Source: an uncultured Collinsella sp. (GTDB lineage Bacteria; Actinomycetota; Coriobacteriia; Coriobacteriales; Coriobacteriaceae). Taken from it: DNA of 64,000 nt. The translations under genes were made by a program, and so were the position numbers. The stretch is taken from contig CAUAAZ010000002.1 in the NCBI GenBank assembly GCA_958427145.1, positions 62,001-126,000 of the forward strand. The letters are read 5' to 3'. Positions 57,747-64,000 of this stretch are shown one piece after another. Every line of letters starts with the position of its first letter. Within the stretch, counting starts at the first letter, position 1. A model generated the notes under the pieces. It had not been told where the DNA came from, made no database searches, and saw only the letters and a program-made list of their open reading frames with translations.

Positions 57747-58313
57747 CTATTTGAGTTTGCGGGTCTTGGGCTTAAAGCGCATACCCGTCTGGCGTCCGCC
57801 ACGTGCGGAGAATCCATAGCCGGACTGCGGCACGACGCCGGACATCAAAAACGGAATGGCAACCAGACCCGTCAGGATCGAGGACGGCAGCGCATGGCCG
57901 AAGATCGCCACGACAAAGCTCGTCTCCAAACCCATAAACAGCAAGATGATGCTGTAAATCACATTAATGACGAGCGCAAAGGCGCCCACGGTAACGCCGC
58001 GCGCACTCGGGGTACCGCCCGTCTGACCGACGGCGCTGTGCACCAGGGCAAAAGAACCCACGGTCAGCAGGAGCGACATAACGCCCACCGGCACGGCAGC
58101 GGACAGGTCATAAAACAAGCCGCTGCAAAAACCGCACACGACGGCACGGGTCGGGTCGCCCGAGAACACGCTTAGGCACACCAGGATAATCATGAAGTTG
58201 ACGCGACCGCCCGCAATGGAGATCTGCGGTGCCAGGCCTGCCTGCAGCAGCACACACACGATGGCGGCGATCACAAACGTGCGGGAGCTCATCCCCTGCT
58301 CGTGTAGATCCAT
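57747..58313 (-). CDS. mreD: rod shape-determining protein MreD
   Basis: MreD is a small membrane protein of the elongation complex. The 188-residue protein has about five membrane helices, including VIAAIVCVLLQAGLAPQISIAGGRVNFMIILVCLSVF and GFCSGLFYDLSAAVPVGVMSLLLTV, the pattern of the MreD family, and a basic C-terminus. ATG 58313 lies seven bases after AGGGGG; ATG 58319 is too close to that site. It follows mreC. Confidence 0.9.
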   Translation of the reverse strand: MDLHEQGMSSRTFVIAAIVCVLLQAGLAPQISIAGGRVNFMIILVCLSVFSGDPTRAVVCGFCSGLFYDLSAAVPVGVMSLLLTVGSFALVHSAVGQTGGTPSARGVTVGAFALVINVIYSIILLFMGLETSFVVAIFGHALPSSILTGLVAIPFLMSGVVPQSGYGFSARGGRQTGMRFKPKTRKLK

Positions 58314-58324
58314 GGACATGCCCC

Positions 58325-59323
58325 CTATTCGCTCGAGTCAGAATCGGTCGTCTCGGACGTGTCGGAACCGTCATCCGAACTCTCGTCCTTCGTCTTGGTC
58401 GCAGCGTCGCGCGACGTTCCCTGCGGCGTGCTGTTGGCCGTGTTCACGTCCTCATCCGAGGCCGACTGTTCGTCGGTCAGCGAGGTGATGACCAGCACTT
58501 CCTCGTTGTTCTCGGCCGTGGTCTGAGCGCGCACCACAATGGTGTAGTACACGTCGTTTGCCGATTTCTCGACCGACGAGACGGTGCCGAGCGGTAGACC
58601 CTTAGGGAACACACCGCCAATACCCGAGGTTACGATGATGTCGCCAACCTTAACGTCGGAGTCGACACTCACGTACTCAAGACGCAGCGTGCCGTCAGCC
58701 TGACCCTGAAGCATACCCTGGGCGCGCGTGTCCTGCACCATGGCGGACACGCCCGAGTTCTCGTCGCCAATCAGGCGCACGGTCGATGTCTTAGCCGATA
58801 CCTCGATAATCTGGCCGATAACACCGGCAGAACTCGTCACGGGCATGTTGATGGTAAGGCCGTCGGCAGAGCCCTTGTCGATGGTAACGGTCGAGGTCCA
58901 GGCATCGCCGGAGGCACCAACGATACGAGCAGCGGTCGATTTGAGGTTGTAGGTCGACTGCAGCCCGACCAGCCCCTCCAGACGCTCGGCGGTCTTTTGA
59001 GCCTCGGAGAGCTCAGCAACCTTAGAGGTCAGTTCCTCGTTTTGCTTCTTAAGCTCGTCGAGCGTGTCCTGCGACGCCGTAAGGTTAGAGAACACGTTGC
59101 CGATCGCATTGAAGGGAGCCGCCACAGCCGAACCCACAAAGCGCACCGGCGAGGTAATCGTCGTTACGCCCGAACGCACGGCATGAATCGGTCCTGCCTC
59201 GCCCTCGCGGATGTAAAACGTGAGCAGCAACACCGAAATCAGGCTGAAAACAATCAACGGGCGCATACCCGTTGATTGTCGCTTGGTATTCAGATTTGTG
59301 GAGAAACCCGAAGATCGTGCCAA
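58325..59323 (-). CDS. mreC: rod shape-determining protein MreC
   Basis: MreC links MreB to the wall enzymes outside the membrane. The 332-residue protein has one N-terminal membrane helix (LIVFSLISVLLLTFYI), a coiled coil (about 85-120, DTLDELKKQNEELTSKVAELSEAQKTAERL), two beta-barrel domains with VTIDKGSADGLTINMPVTSSAGVIGQI, and a Ser/Asp-rich tail of about 60 residues. The start is TTG at 59323 behind AAAGGTGG. Confidence 0.94.
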   Translation of the reverse strand: MARSSGFSTNLNTKRQSTGMRPLIVFSLISVLLLTFYIREGEAGPIHAVRSGVTTITSPVRFVGSAVAAPFNAIGNVFSNLTASQDTLDELKKQNEELTSKVAELSEAQKTAERLEGLVGLQSTYNLKSTAARIVGASGDAWTSTVTIDKGSADGLTINMPVTSSAGVIGQIIEVSAKTSTVRLIGDENSGVSAMVQDTRAQGMLQGQADGTLRLEYVSVDSDVKVGDIIVTSGIGGVFPKGLPLGTVSSVEKSANDVYYTIVVRAQTTAENNEEVLVITSLTDEQSASDEDVNTANSTPQGTSRDAATKTKDESSDDGSDTSETTDSDSSE

Positions 59324-59344
59324 ATGGAATCCACCTTTTGGAAA

Positions 59345-60388
59345 TTAAGCATTGGTCTGGACGAAGCCGCCATCAAACGCATTGGCCTCGAGCACGCGGG
59401 CACAGCCGTTAACGACGTTATCGAGCGCCGTGGGGCTGACGTTGACCGAAACACCGGTCTCATCGCGCAGGCGCACGTCGAGACCGCGCAGCAGCGCGCC
59501 GCCACCGGTCAGCAAAATGCCGTAGTACATAAGGTCAGAGGCAAGATCGGGCGGCGTGGCATCGAGGGCGTCCTTAACGGCCTTGGCCATCTCGTCGAGC
59601 GGCTTGTTGAGCGCGCGACGGATCTCCTCGCTCTCGATGCGCACGGTCTTGGGCAGGCCCGTGATCACGTCACGGCCGTTGACCTCGACATCGAGCTCGT
59701 CCTTGAGCGGCACGGCGGAGCCGACCTTGATCTTGATGTCCTCTGCTGTACGCTCGCCGATGGCCAGGTTGTAGGCATCACGAACATGCGTGAGGATGGC
59801 CTGGTCGAACTCGTCACCGGCAATACGGATGGACTGCGAGACGACGATGCCGCCCATGGCGATAACAGCGACCTCGGTGGTACCGCCGCCGATATCGATG
59901 ACCATGGAGCCGGTGGGTTCCTCGACAGGCAGATCGGCGCCGATAGCGGCGGCCATGGGCTCCTCGATCAGGTAGGCCTGGCGGGCACCGGCTTGGATCG
60001 TGGCCTCAAAGACGGCACGCTTCTCGACCGACGTGACGCCGGAGGGAACGCAGACGACAACGCGCGGACGCGGGGTCCACGGGTAGCGCTTCTCGGACGC
60101 CTTGTCGATAAAGTAGCGAAGCATGGCCTCGGTAACATCGAAGTCGGCGATGACGCCGTCCTTCAGGGGACGAACGGCCACGATGTTGCCGGGCGTACGG
60201 CCGAGCATGCGCTTTGCCTCGATACCGACCGCCAGGATGCGCTCGTCGTTCTTGTCGATGGCGACAACAGAGGGCTCGCGAATGACGATGCCCTTGCCGC
60301 GCACGGAGACAAGCGTATTTGCGGTGCCGAGGTCGATGGCAAGATCGCCCGCATAGCTACCGAAGAACATATCCATCAAAGAAAACAA
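59345..60388 (-). CDS. mreB: actin-like cell shape protein MreB
   Basis: MreB filaments guide wall growth along the cell side. The 347-residue protein has the phosphate loops GDLAIDLGTANTLV and MVIDIGGGTTEVAVIA, plus LTGGGALLRGLD. The start is TTG at 60388, five bases after AGGAG; ATG 60376 is too far from it. It heads the mreBCD-mrdA-rodA operon. Confidence 0.96.
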   Translation of the reverse strand: MFSLMDMFFGSYAGDLAIDLGTANTLVSVRGKGIVIREPSVVAIDKNDERILAVGIEAKRMLGRTPGNIVAVRPLKDGVIADFDVTEAMLRYFIDKASEKRYPWTPRPRVVVCVPSGVTSVEKRAVFEATIQAGARQAYLIEEPMAAAIGADLPVEEPTGSMVIDIGGGTTEVAVIAMGGIVVSQSIRIAGDEFDQAILTHVRDAYNLAIGERTAEDIKIKVGSAVPLKDELDVEVNGRDVITGLPKTVRIESEEIRRALNKPLDEMAKAVKDALDATPPDLASDLMYYGILLTGGGALLRGLDVRLRDETGVSVNVSPTALDNVVNGCARVLEANAFDGGFVQTNA

Positions 60389-60448
60389 CGCAACTCCTGA
60401 TGTGTTGGATGATTGCTGGAAAACTACTAGCTCATCATACTAGCGCAA

Positions 60449-60481
60449 GCCCGGCACCTCACTTGCGGTGAAGCGCCGGGC
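60449..60481 (-). terminator. GC-rich hairpin after the TPR gene
   Basis: GCCCGGC and CTTCAC blocks pair with their complements to form a stem directly downstream of the TPR protein gene. Only TT follows, so termination may be partial. Confidence 0.55.
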
Positions 60482-60503
60482 AAAGCTAAATCCCATAAGG
60501 TCA

Positions 60504-61808
60504 CTACTGGTTGTCAGCAGCCGAGAAATCCATATCGAGCGAGGAAACGGCCCAGCCGATATGGTTATCGGAGCGCACGAATTTGACGGTGTACTCCTGC
60601 TCGCCGCCCTTGGACAGCGATGCCTTAACCTTGGCGGTCGTCTCGGTCATGGACTGATCCATGCCCTCGACGGACACGGTGGCACCCTGCGGAATCGAGG
60701 AGATGATCATCGACTTGGCGTCCTCGGACAGGCTCGAGGCCAGGCAAGACTCGGCCTTTGCGGTGTCACCGTCGCCGGCAGCCTGGAACAGATCGGTAAC
60801 GACAGACTCCTGGGACGGGAAGCCAAAGCCGCGCGTGTAGGCAAAGCCCAGACCGCCCGCGGCGATCAAAATGAGCAGAAGCAGCACGATGAAGACTTTG
60901 AGACCCGTGTGGCGATGGCGGCGACGAACCTTGGCCTGCTTACGATCCTGACGGTCCTGCTGGACCATCTCGGACTCGGACAGCGTAAAGAAGCCGGTGT
61001 CCGAGGGATCGGGCATAAACTGACCGGTCGCGCCCGTAGGATCGAGCGGATCGACGGCAGGAGCGTCCATCGCGGGCGCCGGAGCCGTGGCCATAGCCGT
61101 CTGGGCAGACAGCGCGGCAAGCGAATCGTGCACGCGGGCAAGCTCGTCGGCCTGCTCGGAGGTGAGCTGGTAGATGCCATCGGCAGTAGCGGCGTTAAAG
61201 GCGTCGAGTGCGTCGGAGGGGCGGCCGGCGGCAGAAAGTGCCTGACCCATGCCGGCGTTGAGTGCACGCGTGTCGTCGCGGGGGCCGGCAAAGTCGATAG
61301 CCGTGCGGTAGGTCTCCACGGCATCCGCCGGACGGCCGAGCTTAATGAAGCAACGACCAAGCTCGCCGAGTGCGGCGGCAGGAGCCGGATTGGCGCCGTC
61401 GATGGCAGCCTGACGGAAAGCAGTACCCGCGTTGGCATAGTCGCCCGACTGGAACAGCGCGTTACCCAGGCCCAGATAGGCCTTGAACGGCGTGGCATAG
61501 GAAGCATCCTGCGTAGCAGCAGAGAACGCCTGAGCGGCCGTCGTGTAGTCGCCCACGGCGGCGAGTGCCTTGCCGCGGTTGGTGAGCAGCGCGCCGCGCT
61601 TGCCGTAGGTGCCGTCATTGAGGGCAGCGGCGTAGGCCTCGGCGGCCTCGGCATACATGCCCAGGTGCATCAAGGCGTTGCCACGAAGGTGATCGGCCTC
61701 GCCCATAATCTCATCGGGAGTTTTTGCCGCCCCAAGCATCTGGGCTGCAGCGGAAAAATCACCCGCGCGGTAAGCGGCACGGCCCTGTTGGATCAGCTGG
61801 CTATTCAA
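60504..61808 (-). CDS. TPR-repeat protein with one membrane anchor
   Basis: The 434-residue protein has several tetratricopeptide-like repeats over about residues 1-215 (GRAAYRAGDFSAAAQMLGAA, GNALMHLGMYAEAAEAYAAAL, GNALFQSGDYANAGTAFRQAA, GRCFIKLGRPADAVETYRTA), a linker, a basic stretch RKQAKVRRRHRHTGLK, one membrane helix (VFIVLLLLILIAAGGLGFAY) and an outside C-terminal domain of about 110 residues. The function is not known; the layout suits a cytoplasmic scaffold tied to an extracytoplasmic sensor or stability domain. The start is TTG at 61808 with AAGGGG. Confidence 0.85.
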   Translation of the reverse strand: MNSQLIQQGRAAYRAGDFSAAAQMLGAAKTPDEIMGEADHLRGNALMHLGMYAEAAEAYAAALNDGTYGKRGALLTNRGKALAAVGDYTTAAQAFSAATQDASYATPFKAYLGLGNALFQSGDYANAGTAFRQAAIDGANPAPAAALGELGRCFIKLGRPADAVETYRTAIDFAGPRDDTRALNAGMGQALSAAGRPSDALDAFNAATADGIYQLTSEQADELARVHDSLAALSAQTAMATAPAPAMDAPAVDPLDPTGATGQFMPDPSDTGFFTLSESEMVQQDRQDRKQAKVRRRHRHTGLKVFIVLLLLILIAAGGLGFAYTRGFGFPSQESVVTDLFQAAGDGDTAKAESCLASSLSEDAKSMIISSIPQGATVSVEGMDQSMTETTAKVKASLSKGGEQEYTVKFVRSDNHIGWAVSSLDMDFSAADNQ

Positions 61809-61819
61809 GGAAATCCCCT

Positions 61820-62362
61820 TTACTCGTGAACGATCTCGACATGGACGATCTCGTCGCCGGCACGCAGCTGCGAAATCACATCGAGACCCTCGACCGTGGT
61901 ACCAAAGACGGTGTACCCGGAATCGAGGTTATGCTGGGCACCCAAGCAGAAGTAGAACTGCGAACCCGCGGAATCGGGATCCATGGAGCGTGCCATGGCA
62001 AGGGCGCCATCGACATGGCTGTTGCGCGGATTGGTGGCAAACTCGCCCTTGATGCAGTAGCCGGGGCCACCGGTACCGGGCATGCCATCGGGGCCCTCAA
62101 GACCGGCAGCGACGTCGGCGCCGGACATATCGCGGGTATTGGGGTCGCCGCCCTGAATGACAAAGCCGGGCACATAGCGATGGAACTTAAGGCCATCATA
62201 GAAACCCATCGTGGAAAGCTCGCAGAAGTTCGCGACATGAATGGGAGCGCCCTCGCCGTCAAACTTGACCTTGATGGTACCCTTCGACGTCTCGATAACG
62301 GCGCACTCGTCGCCGGCAAGCTGATACTCAGGCGTGTAGAGCTCTTTCTTAAAACCAAACAT
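61820..62362 (-). CDS. cyclophilin-type peptidyl-prolyl cis-trans isomerase
   Basis: Cyclophilins speed proline isomerisation in folding. The 180-residue protein has IETSKGTIKVKFDGEGAPIHVANFCEL, FHRYVPGFVIQGGDPNTRD (active-site Arg/Phe), GSQFYFCLGAQHNLDSGYTVFGTTVEGLDVI. No signal peptide is seen, so it is probably cytoplasmic. The TPR gene follows by 12 bp. A promoter lies upstream at 62402. Confidence 0.93.
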   Translation of the reverse strand: MFGFKKELYTPEYQLAGDECAVIETSKGTIKVKFDGEGAPIHVANFCELSTMGFYDGLKFHRYVPGFVIQGGDPNTRDMSGADVAAGLEGPDGMPGTGGPGYCIKGEFATNPRNSHVDGALAMARSMDPDSAGSQFYFCLGAQHNLDSGYTVFGTTVEGLDVISQLRAGDEIVHVEIVHE

Positions 62363-62401
62363 GTGGTTCCTTCCTCGTGCGTTTAAAGCATATTTGTACG
62401 A

Positions 62402-62431
62402 ATTGTAGCAATAAGCATGCGCTTACATCAA
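62402..62431 (-). promoter_or_regulatory. promoter of the cyclophilin-TPR operon
   Basis: The minus strand reads TTGATG, an 18-bp spacer and TACAAT, with TGC before the -10. Confidence 0.6.
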
Positions 62432-62469
62432 TTGCGCACGTAGGTTATGCCGACTATGGCGAACTAATT

Positions 62470-63612
62470 TTAGGAACGCTGCTGCGGCTTCCAGGAACCC
62501 ACATTGGCGTCGTACTGGTTCAGCGCGCTGTTGCCACTCTGCGCGATGGGCGCCAGGATCTCGCTTTGGTGGGAACTCATCGACTCGCCATCGGGAATGG
62601 CCAGCGAGATGTCCCAGCTCTGGCAAATCACGTCGACGCGCTCATACATCCACTCGGCAAGCTGCTTTAAGTGGGCGATGTCGTCCGCATAGACCGTATC
62701 GTCCTGATACTTAAGGTTGTTGAGCTCATCTTGCGTCTTTTTAATCTGGTCGCGCAGGGCATAGGCACTCTGCGACAGCTCCTGACGGGTGGACAGCGGC
62801 GTTCGGAGATAACCGTTGTTAAAGGAATCGATGACCTCGCCGATCTGGTCCTCGTCACCGTAGGACACGATGGCCTGATACAGACCGTCGAGCCTGGTAT
62901 AGAGCTGATCATCGGTGAGCACGGTTTCTTCCTGGACCACCTCGGCAGAATCGTCTTGCTTGGTATCGTCCTCAGTCGCCTCGCCCTTTTGGCGCGTAGG
63001 GAAGGTCGTCTGCGCGGCCTGGCCAAACTGGTCATAGAAGCCGGGCATAACACCCATGGGATCGGCCGTCACGAACCAATAGGCACCGCCGCAAACGACG
63101 GCAAGAACCGCGATGACGATGAGCGGCTTGGGGATATGACGCTTGTGCTTGTGATAGGCGTCCTCGTCGGGGTGCACCTTGCGCTTGGGTTTTTGAGGAT
63201 CGTCGTGCAGGGAAACCGGCGTGGGAATATCGACCTTGGGAATACCGAAATCCTTATCGAAAGCCGGCAGCACGCAGGTCTCGTTAGGATCGGCGGCGTC
63301 CGAAAGCACCGCAGCGGCAGAGGCCGGCGCATGAGGCACCTCGGTATCGATCTGCTCTTGCGTTAGGCGCGGAAAGCCCGCCGTGCGGCCCGCTGCCAGG
63401 TCGGATGCGGCCGCGTCCTCAGAGAGGATACCCGGAGCGGGGCGTCCGCATTTGGGGCACGTACGATCATGCGGAGAAAGACGGGCACCGCAGCCCTCAC
63501 AGAACACGAACTCAGTGTGCTCGGGGCCATCGCCCGGACCCACATAGGCGTTGCAGTAGGGGCAGAACGAGGCGCCGTCCTCGATAGTCTTAAGGCAATG
63601 CGGGCAGATCAC
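62470..63612 (-). CDS. zinc-ribbon membrane protein, function unknown
   Basis: The 380-residue protein starts with two zinc-ribbon modules: VICPHCLKTIEDGASFCPYCN and FCEGCGARLSPHDRTCPKCGRP. A flexible acidic linker and basic stretch (KPKRKVHPDEDAYHKHKRHIPK) lead to one membrane helix (LIVIAVLAVVCGGAYWFV) and an outside domain of about 190 residues. The substrate or partner is unknown. The GTG at 63612 with GAGGA is preferred; a TTG at 63642 has no ribosome site. Confidence 0.82.
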   Translation of the reverse strand: MICPHCLKTIEDGASFCPYCNAYVGPGDGPEHTEFVFCEGCGARLSPHDRTCPKCGRPAPGILSEDAAASDLAAGRTAGFPRLTQEQIDTEVPHAPASAAAVLSDAADPNETCVLPAFDKDFGIPKVDIPTPVSLHDDPQKPKRKVHPDEDAYHKHKRHIPKPLIVIAVLAVVCGGAYWFVTADPMGVMPGFYDQFGQAAQTTFPTRQKGEATEDDTKQDDSAEVVQEETVLTDDQLYTRLDGLYQAIVSYGDEDQIGEVIDSFNNGYLRTPLSTRQELSQSAYALRDQIKKTQDELNNLKYQDDTVYADDIAHLKQLAEWMYERVDVICQSWDISLAIPDGESMSSHQSEILAPIAQSGNSALNQYDANVGSWKPQQRS

Positions 63613-63715
63613 GGCATCCTCTTTTCGAAGCAATTCAAACAATCGAGGTTAGAGCATAACATCGCCACGGCCCCACAGGAGCAAGGCACCAATTCAACAT
63701 CGGCAGAGCGCGTAG

Positions 63716-64000
63716 TTACTTCTTCTTTTTGCTTGGCATCGAGACTTTGATGCCTTGGGCGGACTTGGTCACGCGAGAGCGCTTGGCTCCGGCACTCCTC
63801 TTTTTCTTGGGCTGGGCCTGGGTCACGCCCTCGAGCGCGCGGGCCTCGGCCTCGCGAACGGTGCGATCTTCGCGGCGCTGCGCCATGTCGGCGGCGAAGC
63901 GCTTGGCAAAACGCTCGGCCGTCGAACCCGTCGAGCCCACCTTGCCGCCACCGCGACCCAGGCGGACGCGCACGCCGCGGCCAAAACCAGTTGCGGCATG
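63716..64000 (-). CDS. 3' end of a basic protein, cut by the window edge
   Basis: The frame is open from the right edge to the stop at 63716. The visible 94 residues contain HAATGFGRGVRVRLGRGGGKVGSTGSTAERFAKRF and a Lys/Ser-rich end SMPSKKKK. A GTG at 63973 could start an 85-residue protein, but the frame continues beyond the window, so it is probably the C-terminus of something larger. I do not recognise the family. Confidence 0.5.
   Translation of the reverse strand, partial: HAATGFGRGVRVRLGRGGGKVGSTGSTAERFAKRFAADMAQRREDRTVREAEARALEGVTQAQPKKKRSAGAKRSRVTKSAQGIKVSMPSKKKK

Overview
The window reads as a chromosomal core region of a high-GC Gram-positive bacterium. An actinobacterial integration host factor (mihF) sits beside gmk and rpoZ. 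Firmicute-like metabolic genes (bifunctional adhE, pyruvate phosphate dikinase, PyrK-type pyrimidine synthesis) are also present, so I infer class Coriobacteriia and a Collinsella-like gut anaerobe. The genus is an inference from gene content, not from a marker gene. There is no rRNA, tRNA, CRISPR array or prophage. Nearly all genes are on the minus strand; only rpmB, adhE with a following kinase gene, and dinB are on the plus strand.

Layout by region. 1-4.7 kb: comEA-comEC-holA, then rpsT (DNA uptake, clamp-loader delta, S20). 4.8-7.3 kb: mihF-gmk-rpoZ-thiI. 7.4-12.9 kb: a pyrimidine operon, pyrR-pyrB-pyrC-pyrK-pyrD-pyrF, behind a PyrR-type attenuator. 13.0-13.5 kb: rpmB with tandem promoters. 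13.57-14.69 kb: an IS200-like (RAYT) transposase gene between 33-bp palindromic repeats. 14.7-18.4 kb: adhE and an orphan APH-type kinase. 18.4-26.9 kb: pyrH-frr-uppS-cdsA-dxr-rseP-ispG-proS. 27-28.8 kb: rpsB-tsf. 28.9-35.6 kb: rplS, rnhB, then yraN-comM-dprA-trmFO-xer. 35.7-45.2 kb: rpsP-khpA-rimM-trmD-lepB, glyQ-glyS, then the PPDK regulator and ppdK. 45.4-46.6 kb: dinB. 46.7-60.4 kb: mreB-mreC-mreD-mrdA-rodA, a DUF697-like gene, two radical-SAM-linked genes, rplU-rpmA-obg-nadD-yqeK-rsfS. 60.5-64 kb: a zinc-ribbon protein, a cyclophilin, a TPR membrane protein and the 3' end of a basic protein.

How the genes work together. The window joins ribosome synthesis and maturation (S20, S2, S16, L19, L21, L27, L28, RimM, TrmD, RsfS, Obg, EF-Ts, RRF), cell-envelope synthesis (Rod complex, UppS, CdsA, MEP-pathway Dxr and IspG) and natural transformation (ComEA, ComEC, ComM, DprA).

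The most interesting signal is a 20-bp sequence, 18/20 identical, about 70-75 bp upstream of the first genes of both competence operons (comEA and yraN-comM-dprA) and not seen elsewhere in the window. It looks like a shared competence operator or promoter. Other points of interest are the three-state pyr attenuator, a terminator-like hairpin in the rpsT leader, the RAYT/REP element, an M50 protease with an inserted helix-turn-helix-like domain, an Xer recombinase whose N-terminus lies upstream of any normal start codon, paired operator-like sites at adhE, and GGTAAA repeats upstream of ppdK.
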